Part shown: one piece after another, positions 45,788 to 55,402 of the stretch
Layout of the letters: each line of letters opens with the position of its first letter
How positions within the stretch are numbered: the first letter of the stretch is position 1
From: Shewanella donghaensis
GTDB taxonomy: Bacteria; Pseudomonadota; Gammaproteobacteria; Enterobacterales; Shewanellaceae
Direction: 5' to 3'
DNA: 64,000 bases
Assembly (NCBI RefSeq): GCF_007567505.1
Contig: NZ_CP041783.1
Location: 682,001-746,000 of the forward strand
Notes under the pieces: generated by a model
Told to the model about the DNA's origin: nothing
Database searches by the model: none
What the model saw: only the letters and a program-made list of their open reading frames with translations
Made by a program: the position numbers and the translations under genes

Positions 45788-45909
45788 GCTGTCACTCCTT
45801 TGTGCATTCATTCAATATGTTTAGTTAATTGTGTTTGATAGCGATTGCTTCTAATAGCCCAATATGACCTTTAGTATGTAGTACACTTAAAAAACAAATT
45901 GCCTTTTAG

Positions 45910-46947
45910 TTATTGATCTTCCGTTGAAATAATCTCTAACGCCATATTGGCTAATGGTTCTACAAATGCGCCAATTTGATTCGCATTGGTATTGGATGCG
46001 TTACCTTGTGACGCCCTTTTAGCGACCCCTTGAACAATTGCCGCTAAACGGAAAAAGCTAAAACACAGATAAAAAGCCCAATTGCTAATTTTATCGATGT
46101 TCATTCGTTGACAGTATTGCGCCACATATTCATCTTCACTGGGAATACCAAGGCTACTTCTATCGATCCCTTTAAGACCATCGATGCTACCTAGCCCTTG
46201 CGGCATTCTCATGCCCATACATTGATAAGCTAAATCGGCAAAAGGATGACCTAAAGTAGAAAGTTCCCAGTCTAATATGGCAATAATATTGGCTTGACCC
46301 TTTGCAAACATAATATTGTCGAGGCGATAGTCGCCATGAACCAGACAAACCTTGCCGTCATCCTCTGGTAAATGGGCTTGAAGCCATTGTCCTAATTTAT
46401 CCATTGCTGGAATTGGGACAAGTTCTGATGCTTTGTATTGTACTAACCAACGTTCAAGTTGACGTTTAAAGTAATTACCAGCTTTGCCGTAATCGCTTAA
46501 GCCTACTTCAGCAATATTAACGCTATGCAGTGCAACTAGGGCTTTATTCATTGAGTCATACAGTGCCGTTCTTTGTTGATTAGTATCAACTTCAGCAAGT
46601 GAAGCATTCCAATAAATACTACCGTCGCAAAACTCCATAATATAAAACATTGAACCGATGATATTGACGTCTTCACACAGGTGAAACACCTTGGGGACTG
46701 GAACATCGCTGCCTTGCAGCGCATTAATCACTTTAAATTCACGGTCTACAGCATGTGCTGATTTAAGTAACTTACCTTCAGGTTGGCGTCGTAAAACATA
46801 AGTTCCTGATTGGGCATTAACTTTAAATGTCGGGTTTGATTGACCACCGCTAAACTTCTCCAGTGAAAGCGGTCCCTTAAACCCTGCAATGTTATTTTCA
46901 AGGTAAGTACTGAGTGCTTCAAGATAATCTGGCGTGACTGATGGCAT
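45910..46947 (-). CDS. Phosphotransferase (APH family), ACAD10/11- or LvaA-like
   Basis: 345 residues with the aminoglycoside-phosphotransferase fold: GGQSNPTFKV nucleotide loop, Brenner-type LVHGDYRLDNIMF and metal-binding ILDWELSTLGHPFADLAY. In this context it is not antibiotic resistance. The kinase part of mammalian ACAD10/11 and bacterial LvaA phosphorylate the hydroxyl of 4-hydroxyacyl-CoA, and an acyl-CoA-dehydrogenase-fold enzyme then eliminates the phosphate. The very next gene is such a dehydrogenase. No LvaB-like small partner was seen. Confidence 0.85.
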   Translation of the reverse strand: MPSVTPDYLEALSTYLENNIAGFKGPLSLEKFSGGQSNPTFKVNAQSGTYVLRRQPEGKLLKSAHAVDREFKVINALQGSDVPVPKVFHLCEDVNIIGSMFYIMEFCDGSIYWNASLAEVDTNQQRTALYDSMNKALVALHSVNIAEVGLSDYGKAGNYFKRQLERWLVQYKASELVPIPAMDKLGQWLQAHLPEDDGKVCLVHGDYRLDNIMFAKGQANIIAILDWELSTLGHPFADLAYQCMGMRMPQGLGSIDGLKGIDRSSLGIPSEDEYVAQYCQRMNIDKISNWAFYLCFSFFRLAAIVQGVAKRASQGNASNTNANQIGAFVEPLANMALEIISTEDQ

Positions 46948-47018
46948 ATGACAATTCTCTTAATTTTGATTGTTTGGATTACAGTTTCTGTGTCAGTTAA
47001 AGTGGTTAAAATGTAATT

Positions 47019-48230
47019 TTAACCTGCTGTCTTTTTCACTAAATCACGTCCTAACTGCATCATATGGACCTGATCTGGACCATCTGCTAATCGAAGCGTT
47101 CGTTGTCCAGCCCATGCATGTGCTAAGAATGTGTCTTGGCTGACACCAACAGCACCATGACACTGAATAGCACGGTCAATAATATCCAGAGACATATTTG
47201 GCACCACGATTTTAATCATGGCGATTAAATCTTTTGCCGCTTTATTCCCTTCCGTATCCATTTTTTGGGCGGTTTTTAACGTCATTAATCTTGCTTGTTC
47301 AAGTTGGCAGGCTGATTTGGCGATATCTTCACGCACCGATTGTTGTTTGATCATTGGGCGACCAAAAACAATGCGTTCATTGACACGTCGACACATTAAA
47401 TCTAATGCCCGCTGCGCTATTCCGACTGAGCGCATACAATGATGAATTCGGCCTGGCCCTAATCTACCTTGAGCAATTTCAAAGCCTTTACCTTCACCTA
47501 CAATAATATTGCTGGTGGGCACTCGGACATTTTCGAAGGTAATTTCAGCGTGACCTTCTGGCGCATCGTTATAGCCAAATACTTGCATGGGCCTTACAAG
47601 GGTTACACCCGGCGTATTCATTGGTACTAACACTTGAGATTGTTGTATGTAACGGTTGCTGTTATCAGGATCGGTTTTTCCCATAACAATCATAATTTCA
47701 CATTGATCGCGACAAGCACCACTAATATAAAACTTACGTCCGTTAATGACATATTCATCACCATCACGTTCGATTCGTAATTCAATATTGGTTGCGTCGC
47801 TTGATGCGACTTCTGGTTCTGTCATTGCAAATGCTGAGCGGATCTTGCCTTCAAGTAATGGCTCTAACCATTGCTTTTTCTGAGCATCATTACCATATTT
47901 GGCTAATACCTCCATGTTGCCAGTGTCAGGAGCCGCGCAGTTAAATACCTCAGATGCCCACATTACCTTACCCATAATCTCAGCAAGAGGGGCATATTCT
48001 AAATTAGTTAAACCCGCACTGTACTTCCCATAAGCAATAGGTAAAAACAAGTTCCATAAACCTTCTGCTTTTGCTTTCGCTTTTAACGTTTCCATTAAAG
48101 GCGGGGTTGACCATGGGTTTAAAGCAACTTGTTGATGCATTTCAGCCTCAACAGGATAAACATGCTGTTCCATAAAATCGGTAACGCGTTTAATTAACGC
48201 TTGAACTTTAGGGGTGTATTCAAAATTCAT
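47019..48230 (-). CDS. Acyl-CoA dehydrogenase family protein (ACAD10/11-like partner)
   Basis: A 403-residue enzyme of the ACAD fold: [63 protein letters not shown]. It resembles the dehydrogenase part of ACAD10/11 and lies 71 bp after, and in the same operon as, the kinase. Together they would be a split version of the fused mammalian protein, removing a phosphorylated hydroxyl from a 4-hydroxyacyl-CoA. Ordinary alpha,beta-dehydrogenation is the alternative. Confidence 0.88.
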   Translation of the reverse strand: MNFEYTPKVQALIKRVTDFMEQHVYPVEAEMHQQVALNPWSTPPLMETLKAKAKAEGLWNLFLPIAYGKYSAGLTNLEYAPLAEIMGKVMWASEVFNCAAPDTGNMEVLAKYGNDAQKKQWLEPLLEGKIRSAFAMTEPEVASSDATNIELRIERDGDEYVINGRKFYISGACRDQCEIMIVMGKTDPDNSNRYIQQSQVLVPMNTPGVTLVRPMQVFGYNDAPEGHAEITFENVRVPTSNIIVGEGKGFEIAQGRLGPGRIHHCMRSVGIAQRALDLMCRRVNERIVFGRPMIKQQSVREDIAKSACQLEQARLMTLKTAQKMDTEGNKAAKDLIAMIKIVVPNMSLDIIDRAIQCHGAVGVSQDTFLAHAWAGQRTLRLADGPDQVHMMQLGRDLVKKTAG

Positions 48231-48302
48231 TTTTTAACCTTTTCAATTCGTTTGCTGATTTAACCTGGAGTAAAATTAGTTGCTCAATCAAGTTGCCAAT
48301 CA

Positions 48303-49427
48303 TTAACTTAACGACATAAGCGATTTTTTACTAAATGGCTTTAATTGATCAAAAGCATTTTGTTTCACTTTATTGACCCAATCAGGGTCAACCAGTAATG
48401 CGCGTCCAATTCCGACTAAGTCAAATTCATCATTATTTAATCGCACTAACAATTCGTCGATGCCTGTTGGATTAGATTTACCTGAAAGGTCTTTATTACC
48501 TTCGCCAATAAAATCAGCATCGAGTCCGACATTGCCAACGGTAATAACGGGTTTATTCGTTATCTTCTTCGTCCAACCTGCTAGGGTAAGTTCAGAACCT
48601 TCAAACTCAGCAAGCCAAAAACGACGCGTACTCGCATGGAAAATATCAACTCCAGCTTCGCTAAGTAAGTTCAAGAATATCGTTAACTCTTCAGGGGTTT
48701 CACATAACTTGGCGCTATAATCTTGCTGTTTCCATTGTGAAAACCTGAAAATAATAGTGAAGTCTTTACCCACTGCAGCGCGAATAGCGTTAACAATTTC
48801 AACACCGAAACGGGTTCTGTTTTCTAATGAACCCCCGTACTTATCATCTCTTTGGTTTGTTCCTTCCCAAAAAAACTGATCAACCAAATAACCATGTGCT
48901 CCGTGAACCTCGATTGCATCAAAACCAATATTCTTAGCGTCAAGTGCAGCTTGTGCAAATGATGTCACCACATCGTTAATATCATCTTGGGACATAGCGA
49001 CACCATTTGGTGCACCTGGTTTAAATAAACCTGAAGGGCTGAATGCTGAAACGTCTTTATTGGGGCCCGTACCTAGTTTTCTTACCGAACCGACATGCCA
49101 GAGTTGCGGTGCTATCTTCCCGCCTGCGGCATGGACTTCATCTACAACATGTTTCCATCCAGCTAATGCTTCTTCACCAAATATTGCAGGCACATTCTCG
49201 TAACCGTTTGCAGCTGGATGTGAGATAAATGTTCCTTCGGTGATGATTAGCCCTACATCCCCTTCAGCACGTCTGCGGTAATAACCTGCTACTTCAGCAT
49301 TGGGGATATTGTTCGGCGAAAATGCGCGTGTCATTGGTGCCATTACGGTTTTGTTTTTTAATGACAGCGACTTATTTGAAAATGATTCAAATAACTTATC
49401 GATGCTGGTATTGTCTTGATTACTCAT
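48303..49427 (-). CDS. NADH:flavin oxidoreductase / Old Yellow Enzyme
   Basis: A 374-residue FMN-dependent TIM-barrel enzyme: MAPMTRAFS start block, PQLWHVGSVRK, EVHGAHGYLVDQFFW with the H-G-A-H substrate-binding residues, and the VGIGRALLVDPDW phosphate site. It reduces activated C=C bonds of enones or dienoyl compounds with NAD(P)H. No FeS cluster domain is present, so it is of OYE length, not the long 2,4-dienoyl-CoA reductase FadH. It may remove conjugated double bonds from the island's substrate. Confidence 0.88.
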   Translation of the reverse strand: MSNQDNTSIDKLFESFSNKSLSLKNKTVMAPMTRAFSPNNIPNAEVAGYYRRRAEGDVGLIITEGTFISHPAANGYENVPAIFGEEALAGWKHVVDEVHAAGGKIAPQLWHVGSVRKLGTGPNKDVSAFSPSGLFKPGAPNGVAMSQDDINDVVTSFAQAALDAKNIGFDAIEVHGAHGYLVDQFFWEGTNQRDDKYGGSLENRTRFGVEIVNAIRAAVGKDFTIIFRFSQWKQQDYSAKLCETPEELTIFLNLLSEAGVDIFHASTRRFWLAEFEGSELTLAGWTKKITNKPVITVGNVGLDADFIGEGNKDLSGKSNPTGIDELLVRLNNDEFDLVGIGRALLVDPDWVNKVKQNAFDQLKPFSKKSLMSLS

Positions 49428-49496
49428 AATGATGCCTATCCTGCTATTTTCTATTAAATTTTTATTATTAGTTTTTTCGCAACCGTTAAATGGTAT

Positions 49497-50273
49497 TTAG
49501 CCAATTAAATAGCCACCATCGACATTAATTGCTGTTCCTGTGGTATAGCTCGATGCATTAGAAGCAAGATACAATACTGTGCCGGCCATTTCATCGGGTT
49601 GAGCTACACGTTTCATGGGAACGTGATGCATCATTTGTTTTAAAATTGAAGGGTTATTTACTAAAGCAGAAGCAAATTTTGTATCGGTACCACCAGGTAA
49701 TAATGCATTCACTCTAATCCCGAACTGAGCGCATTCTTTTGCAAAGGCTTGAGTCATTGAAATTACTGCGGCTTTGGTTATTGAATAAATACCCTGAAAA
49801 TCACCAGGAATAACCCCATTCACTGACGCCACATTGATGATCGATCCACCATCTGTTTGTTTCATTAACTTGGCGCCCTGGGTAGACATAAAAAAGTAAC
49901 CCCGGATATTCACATCTACGGTTTTTTGAAAAGCCTCTAAATCAGTCTCTAGAATGTGTCCAAAGTATGGATTAGCGGCTGCATTGTTAACAAGAATATC
50001 CAGTTTTCCATGTTGTTCGGTTATTGCTGCAAACAAGGCATCTATTTGTGCCATGTCACCAATATGACAAGCAATTGCTTGTGCACTTCCGCCAGCGGCT
50101 TTAATCGCATCAACTACAGACTGACACGCTTCCACTTTTCTGCTGGAAACAATCACATGTGCACCGTATTGCGCGAGTGTTTTTGCAACACTTTCTCCAA
50201 TGCCTCTACTTGCACCTGTCACTAAAGCCACTTTCCCTGATAAATCAAAAAGATCATTGTTATTCATGCTCAT
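49497..50273 (-). CDS. SDR family oxidoreductase
   Basis: A 258-residue short-chain dehydrogenase: TGASRGIG, NNAAANPYFG, NVASVNGV and Y-x-x-x-K in YSITK, with GGTDTKFAS near the substrate loop. The closest pattern is that of DHRS4/2-type carbonyl reductases and glucose-dehydrogenase-like SDRs. LvaD-type hydroxyacyl dehydrogenase activity would suit the neighbouring kinase and ACAD genes. It lies 69 bp upstream of the Old Yellow Enzyme gene in the same operon. Confidence 0.88.
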   Translation of the reverse strand: MSMNNNDLFDLSGKVALVTGASRGIGESVAKTLAQYGAHVIVSSRKVEACQSVVDAIKAAGGSAQAIACHIGDMAQIDALFAAITEQHGKLDILVNNAAANPYFGHILETDLEAFQKTVDVNIRGYFFMSTQGAKLMKQTDGGSIINVASVNGVIPGDFQGIYSITKAAVISMTQAFAKECAQFGIRVNALLPGGTDTKFASALVNNPSILKQMMHHVPMKRVAQPDEMAGTVLYLASNASSYTTGTAINVDGGYLIG

Positions 50274-50311
50274 CCCTATTTAATATTTATCCATAATTGC
50301 ATTGGCTTACA

Positions 50312-51046
50312 CTATCTAAAGGTTACCCACTCGTCACCTAAGCGCTCTAAATGACTATAATTATTAATATAATCAACGCTCAACTTGTCACCAGAGAACA
50401 ATAATTTAGTCACACTGGTATTTCTAGTTTGTTGATTAATCGCCAGCATTTGCTGATCATTTAGCTGTAAAATATGTTGAATAATCACCGATATAGTTCC
50501 ACCTGAAGTGAAAACTAAAATATCTTTTGCATCATTTTGTGTACGTTCGGTCGCAACTACTGATTTGTTTTGAGCTAACTCTTGCTCGATAACATCCCGC
50601 AAAGCGCGGATACATCGCATTTTAAATTGCGGCCAGCTTTCTTTGTATTCATGATCTTTACCTTCAAACAACCAACGATTAAGTGCATTTGAAAATTCTG
50701 ACTTAATGGTTTTACTTGGGTCAGTGAGTTGATTAACTTCATATGTCATGTTTGCGAAGTCACTCCACTTATCATTATATTTGTGGAGAATATCGACATG
50801 GTCAAATTCGTTAAAACCAGAATGTATGATTTTTGGGGTAACAATACCTTTATGCCCTTCAATGAAGTGACTCAAGGTTTGTTCATGTCGTAACAAGTCA
50901 CCACAATAATATTTTTTCGGTTTTGGCCTTAACTGCCAAGATGCACCAAGAATATTGGCTTGGTTGCAGCCTTTAGCTGATAACTTGTCATAATCAGCGC
51001 TACCAAAAGAGGCTTGCCCATGTCGTATCAAATAAATTGCAGCCAT
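50312..51046 (-). CDS. Histidine phosphatase family protein
   Basis: 244 residues with the catalytic RHG motif (YLIRHGQASFG) and a second histidine region in VFTSGGTIS, typical of the phosphoglycerate-mutase-like branch. The ATG at 51046 follows GAGAAG; an upstream in-frame TTG at 51067 is less likely. It is the first gene of the minus-strand unit and divergent from the LysR gene. Next to an acyl-CoA kinase it might dephosphorylate a side product, but the substrate is unknown. Confidence 0.85.
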   Translation of the reverse strand: MAAIYLIRHGQASFGSADYDKLSAKGCNQANILGASWQLRPKPKKYYCGDLLRHEQTLSHFIEGHKGIVTPKIIHSGFNEFDHVDILHKYNDKWSDFANMTYEVNQLTDPSKTIKSEFSNALNRWLFEGKDHEYKESWPQFKMRCIRALRDVIEQELAQNKSVVATERTQNDAKDILVFTSGGTISVIIQHILQLNDQQMLAINQQTRNTSVTKLLFSGDKLSVDYINNYSHLERLGDEWVTFR

Positions 51047-51067
51047 TTCACTTCTCAGTATTCGCAA

Positions 51068-51439
51068 AAGTTAATCAACTATTTATTGTTAATAGCTAAC
51101 GCTCATAAAAATTAAAGTTTGTTTTTAAACTTGCTCACAATCCATATAGCTATGAAAGGTTCAGTGCCTAACCTACCTAGTTGCTACACCTTACGACTTT
51201 AAAAGTCAGCTACTAACGATTACCAGATTCTGACTCTTACTTTTTTAAAGGTATTAACCGTAACTAGAATCTACTTGACTATGCTAAACCCGCGTTCTAA
51301 ATTGAACAAATGAATAGTTCTTATACCCTACTATTTATATACTAAATAGTAGGCTAATTTTAGTTCGCAAAATAGAATAAAAAAATAACTAAATGATTCA
51401 AGTTATAGGCAGTTAAGCACTAATAGGAATAGGCTCTAT
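51068..51439. promoter_or_regulatory. Divergent promoter region of the LysR gene and the catabolic operon
   Basis: This 372-bp region contains CCTACTATTTA-TATAC-TAAATAGTAGG (51327-51353), a perfect 11-bp inverted repeat. Next to it lies ATGAATAGT (51310-51318), whose TGAATAGT resembles the palindrome arm TAAATAGT. This is the usual place for a LysR-type activation site. Confidence 0.65.
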
Positions 51440-52342
51440 ATGAAAATGGATTTAAATTTGTTTGTCGTTTTTGATGCAATTTATTGCGAAGGGAATATTA
51501 CCAAAGCGGCTTCAATGCTAAATTTATCACAGCCGGCGGTCAGTCATTCTTTAGGGAAATTACGAAGTTATTTTGATGATCCTTTATTCATCCGTCAGGG
51601 TAACGAAATGCGCCCAACCCCTGTGGCCAAAAATGTTATTGCAGATGTTCGAGAAGCACTACATCAACTGCAAGTTTGTTTAGTCCAATCAAGACAATTT
51701 GAACCGCTAACATCACGCAAAAGTTTTTCGCTTTCATTACATGGCTCACTTGAGCCTTATTATTTACCCACATTGCAACAGAATCTGTCTATAGAGTCCC
51801 CTGAAATTAGTTTACGCAGTAATAAGAGAGTCAGACGTAGTGAGTTAGAAAACAAACTGGCCAGTGGTGATATAGATTTGGCCATTGATGCATTAATTCC
51901 TGTTAGTGAAAATATTCTCCACACCCAACTTCAAACAGATCAGGTTGTGGTTGTTGCTAGAAAAAATCACCCTGCAATTGCCAACGGTTTAGATTTAGAT
52001 ACTTATCTAGAGTTAGAGCATGTTTTAGTATCATCTAGATCAAACGGTCCTGGCCTAGAAGATTTTGAATTATCTCGAATAGGTCTTCATCGTAAAATTT
52101 CATTGCGATGTCAGCATGCTTTATCTGCCTGCAGAGTGATAATTGGTAATGATATGCTGCTGACATTACCTAAAACCGCGGCTGATATGTACTGTGAGAT
52201 GTTAGATATTAAGATTTATCCAATGCCGGTAGAGTTACCGCATATTGATGTTCATTTATACTGGCATGTTAATGTCGATAAAGAACCAGCTAATAAATGG
52301 CTACGTAATAAAATGATTTTGGCTGCTTCAAATAAATTCTGA
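51440..52342 (+). CDS. LysR-family transcriptional regulator
   Basis: 300 residues: an N-terminal winged helix-turn-helix (about 1-60; ITKAASMLNLSQPAVSHSLGKLR) and a periplasmic-binding-protein-like effector domain (about 90-295) of the NodD/LinR type that starts with LHGSLEPYYLP. It is transcribed away from the histidine-phosphatase operon, the usual LysR arrangement, with a strong palindrome between. It is the likely regulator of the island; the effector is probably a pathway intermediate. Its 3' end overlaps the convergent small gene by 15 bp. Confidence 0.9.
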   Translation: MKMDLNLFVVFDAIYCEGNITKAASMLNLSQPAVSHSLGKLRSYFDDPLFIRQGNEMRPTPVAKNVIADVREALHQLQVCLVQSRQFEPLTSRKSFSLSLHGSLEPYYLPTLQQNLSIESPEISLRSNKRVRRSELENKLASGDIDLAIDALIPVSENILHTQLQTDQVVVVARKNHPAIANGLDLDTYLELEHVLVSSRSNGPGLEDFELSRIGLHRKISLRCQHALSACRVIIGNDMLLTLPKTAADMYCEMLDIKIYPMPVELPHIDVHLYWHVNVDKEPANKWLRNKMILAASNKF

Positions 52343-52540
52343 AAACATTTCAATTAAGTTATCTGGGTTATCAGCAGGATGTTGACAATGAATCCGTTCT
52401 TTACAGCTGATTAAGCATAATTGCCAAAGTTGCTGCTTGGTTTCATTATCTAGACTTCTAAAGTCAGCAACACAAAGTTGACCCGATTTTATCAGTTCTG
52501 CGAGTTTATCTAAGGAAATGGATATATTTAATTGTGCCAT
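52328..52540 (-). CDS. Small cysteine-containing protein preceded by a Fur box
   Basis: 70 residues (MAQLNISISLDKLAELIK...), with no signal peptide and no recognised domain. Four cysteines lie in the second half (GQLCVADF, QLCLISCKERIHCQHP). The ATG at 52540 follows GAGAAAG. A near-consensus Fur site lies 37-55 bp upstream, so expression should rise when iron is scarce. I cannot assign a function; the cysteines could bind metal. It is convergent with and overlaps the LysR gene. Confidence 0.65.
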   Translation of the reverse strand: MAQLNISISLDKLAELIKSGQLCVADFRSLDNETKQQLWQLCLISCKERIHCQHPADNPDNLIEMFSEFI

Positions 52541-52576
52541 AATCTTTCTCAATAGGTTTTTTAGACATTATATACA

Positions 52577-52595
52577 ATTGAGAATGATTATCAAT
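52577..52595. promoter_or_regulatory. Fur box
   Basis: TGAGAATGATTATCA (52579-52593) matches the 7-1-7 Fur motif TGATAATnATTATCA except for one base, in an ATTGA/TCAAT extended palindrome upstream of the 70-residue gene. Confidence 0.75.
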
Positions 52596-52612
52596 AAGGT
52601 TTGTGGCTTTTA

Positions 52613-53062
52613 TTATTGATTATCGGCTAAAAAGTCAAACCAGGTAGATTGTGGTTTACCATTAACCTTAAAACTCACTAACGCTCTCCACACCATATAA
52701 TTGCTACTACAAGATCCATAAATGGCTGTCCCTACATAATTCTGACTATCATCAGATTTTAACGCCACAGGTATTAGCCCCATAAACATATCTCTACCTT
52801 CTATTCGCATACTAACGTCCTCAACAGCATCTGAGAAAGCCAAGTCTATAGCCAATGGTTTTTCGCTTGGTGTAAACGTTGGATTAATTAATAATCGCAC
52901 CTCCACACTGTTAACAACTTGATTACACGAACCATGTTCAAATTGGCACAAACTGCTGTCAACGACATTAATTTTCGTTGATTTAGGCTTTGATTGTGAA
53001 TCACATCCACTTAAATTTAATATAAAAAATAACAAGACAACTATCTTTGTTAAAAGTTGCAC
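52613..53062 (-). CDS. Putative lipoprotein
   Basis: 149 residues with a lipoprotein signal (hydrophobic VVLLFFILNLSGC, lipobox LSGC). The mature part is beta-rich with a few cysteines (LCQFEHGSC, IYGSCSSN) and no recognised catalytic motif. It is divergent from ccoN across a region with a perfect FNR box, so it may be co-regulated with the cbb3 oxidase. Genes of this kind next to ccoN suggest an envelope role during low-oxygen growth; this is inference. Confidence 0.7.
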   Translation of the reverse strand: MQLLTKIVVLLFFILNLSGCDSQSKPKSTKINVVDSSLCQFEHGSCNQVVNSVEVRLLINPTFTPSEKPLAIDLAFSDAVEDVSMRIEGRDMFMGLIPVALKSDDSQNYVGTAIYGSCSSNYMVWRALVSFKVNGKPQSTWFDFLADNQ

Positions 53063-53108
53063 GATTTTTAACCTCCTGATTCAAATTGGTAACATTATGT
53101 TTAGGAAA

Positions 53109-53122
53109 TTGATCTAGATCAA
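53109..53122. promoter_or_regulatory. FNR/EtrA box
   Basis: TTGAT-CTAG-ATCAA is a perfect match to the FNR consensus, 211 bp upstream of ccoN and 47 bp upstream of the divergent lipoprotein gene. The cognate regulator is encoded at 60489-61241. Confidence 0.82.
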
Positions 53123-53332
53123 GTTTACTCAAGGTCTGGATATATCTTTTTTGACGTAGCTCAAGTATCATTGCATTGCTTCATGATAGATATAAAAAAC
53201 ATGAGGTAACACCTTGACAATATTTAAAAATTCGACTTCAAATTCGTCCTTTTTTTAAGCATCTGTCAGCCTAAACAGGTAAAGACCCGTCTTTACTATA
53301 TTAAAATAAAAGTAATAAGCCGTGGAAGCATT

Positions 53333-54766
53333 ATGATGAATCATTCCCAGCCTACAGGCGCTGATTACAATTATACCGTTGTTCGCCAATTTGCATTAAC
53401 CACAGTATTGTGGGGAATTGTTGGTATGGCAGTCGGTGTATTGATTGCGGCCCAGTTAATCTGGCCACAACTAAACTTTGAAACTCCATGGTTAACGTAT
53501 AGTCGTTTAAGACCGTTACATACTAATGCCGTGATTTTCGCGTTTGGTACTTCAGCCCTTTTCGCAACATCCTACTATATAGTACAACGTACTTGTCAAA
53601 CCAAACTGTTCGCACCTAAATTAGCTGCATTCACGTTCTGGGGTTGGCAGGCTATTATCATTTCTGCTGCAATAACATTACCAATGGGTTTCACCTCTGG
53701 TAAAGAATATGCAGAATTAGAGTGGCCAATTGATATCGCTATTACCGTCGTTTGGGTAACATATGCAATTGTGTTCTTTGGTACCATTATCAAAAGAACA
53801 ACTTCACATATTTACGTTGCGAACTGGTTCTTTGGTGCTTTCATAATAACGGTTGCAGTACTCCACATTGTTAACTCAATGGCTGTACCTGTGAGCTTAT
53901 TCAAATCATATTCCATGTATTCTGGCGCTGTTGATGCCATGGTACAGTGGTGGTATGGCCATAACGCTGTTGGATTCTTATTAACAGCAGGCTTCTTAGG
54001 TATGATGTATTACTTCGTCCCTAAACAAGCTGGTCGTCCGGTTTATTCTTACCGTTTATCAATCGTTCATTTCTGGGCATTGATTGCGTTATATATCTGG
54101 GCAGGTCCACATCACCTTCACTACACAGCATTACCTGATTGGACACAAACGTTAGGTATGGTTATGTCGTTAATTCTATTTGCTCCTTCTTGGGGTGGCA
54201 TGATTAACGGTATTATGACCTTGTCAGGTGCTTGGCACAAACTACGTACTGACCCTGTATTACGTTTCTTAGTTGTTTCATTGTCTTTCTATGGTATGTC
54301 TACCTTTGAAGGCCCGATGATGGCAATTAAAACAGTAAATGCATTATCACATTACACTGATTGGACAGTTGGTCATGTTCATTCTGGTGCTCTTGGTTGG
54401 GTTGCTATGGTTTCTATTGGTTCTTTATACCATTTGATCCCTGTGTTATTCGGTCATGGCCGTATGTACAGCACAAACCTAGTTAATGTTCATTTCTGGT
54501 TAGCAACAATTGGTACTGTGCTATACATAGTAGCAATGTGGATTTCTGGTGTGATGCAAGGTCTTATGTGGCGCGCAGTTAACTCTGACGGTACATTAAC
54601 TTATAGCTTTGTAGAAAGTTTAGAAGCGTCATATCCATTCTACTTTGTTCGCTTTATCGGTGGTGTATTCTTCTTATCTGGTATGTTTATCATGGCTTAT
54701 AACGTGATGCGTACAGTTAACGCACCTAAAGATTCACTTCCAGCATTAGCTGAAGCCAAAGCATAA
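53333..54766 (+). CDS. ccoN: Cytochrome c oxidase, cbb3-type, subunit I
   Basis: The 477-residue catalytic subunit with about twelve TM helices, carrying haem b and the haem b3-CuB centre where oxygen is reduced. Haem/copper ligand regions include the [13 protein letters not shown] start, [18 protein letters not shown] and [14 protein letters not shown]. Length is normal for CcoN. Two adjacent ATG codons (53333, 53336) follow GTGGAAG. The first gene of ccoNOQP, it encodes a high-affinity terminal oxidase for micro-oxic respiration, under a likely FNR-type control. Confidence 0.97.
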   Translation: MMNHSQPTGADYNYTVVRQFALTTVLWGIVGMAVGVLIAAQLIWPQLNFETPWLTYSRLRPLHTNAVIFAFGTSALFATSYYIVQRTCQTKLFAPKLAAFTFWGWQAIIISAAITLPMGFTSGKEYAELEWPIDIAITVVWVTYAIVFFGTIIKRTTSHIYVANWFFGAFIITVAVLHIVNSMAVPVSLFKSYSMYSGAVDAMVQWWYGHNAVGFLLTAGFLGMMYYFVPKQAGRPVYSYRLSIVHFWALIALYIWAGPHHLHYTALPDWTQTLGMVMSLILFAPSWGGMINGIMTLSGAWHKLRTDPVLRFLVVSLSFYGMSTFEGPMMAIKTVNALSHYTDWTVGHVHSGALGWVAMVSIGSLYHLIPVLFGHGRMYSTNLVNVHFWLATIGTVLYIVAMWISGVMQGLMWRAVNSDGTLTYSFVESLEASYPFYFVRFIGGVFFLSGMFIMAYNVMRTVNAPKDSLPALAEAKA

Positions 54767-54777
54767 GGAGCAGAACG

Positions 54778-55392
54778 ATGAAATTTAATCATGAAATAAT
54801 CGAAAAAAACATCGGTCTGCTTGGTATCTTTACGGTTATCGCAATTAGTTTTGGTGGTCTAGTACAGATCACCCCATTGCTATTCCAAAAAGATACAACT
54901 GAACCAGTTGAAGGACTTATTCCGTATACTGCTTTACAGATTGAAGGTCGTGACATTTATGTTCGTGAAGGTTGTTATAACTGTCACAGTCAAATGATCC
55001 GTCCTTTACGTGCAGAAACTGAACGTTATGGTCATTATTCTGTAGCTGGTGAATCTGTATGGGATCACCCATTCCAATGGGGTTCTAAGCGAACTGGTCC
55101 TGATTTAGCACGTGTTGGTGGACGTTACAGTGATAAATGGCATGAAGTGCATTTAATTAATCCTCGTAATGTTGTTCCTCAATCTAATATGCCTGCCTAC
55201 CCTTGGTTAGACAGAAATATTCTAGATGGAAAGCTAACAGGTAAAAAAATGCAGATCTTAAGTAATTTCCATCCGGATCATAATATGTATACCGAAGAAG
55301 AAATTACTGGTGCAGAAGCCGCTGTTAAAGGTAAAACTGAACTTGAAGCATTAATTGCTTATCTTCAGTCTTTAGGCCATGCGCTAAAATAA
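54778..55392 (+). CDS. ccoO: Cytochrome c oxidase, cbb3-type, subunit II (mono-haem)
   Basis: 204 residues with one N-terminal TM anchor ([21 protein letters not shown]) and a periplasmic domain carrying one c-type haem site in [13 protein letters not shown], which is diagnostic of CcoO/FixO. A later PAYPWL methionine-ligand region is in NMPAYPW. It passes electrons from CcoP towards CcoN. It is 11 bp after ccoN with a GGAG ribosome site. Confidence 0.97.
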   Translation: MKFNHEIIEKNIGLLGIFTVIAISFGGLVQITPLLFQKDTTEPVEGLIPYTALQIEGRDIYVREGCYNCHSQMIRPLRAETERYGHYSVAGESVWDHPFQWGSKRTGPDLARVGGRYSDKWHEVHLINPRNVVPQSNMPAYPWLDRNILDGKLTGKKMQILSNFHPDHNMYTEEEITGAEAAVKGKTELEALIAYLQSLGHALK

Positions 55393-55402
55393 GGAGGCAA
55401 TT

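Noticed and set aside
45910..46947. Aminoglycoside resistance gene.
   Set aside because: The APH fold is shared, but the gene lies in an acyl-CoA operon next to an ACAD10/11-like partner and resembles the catabolic branch.
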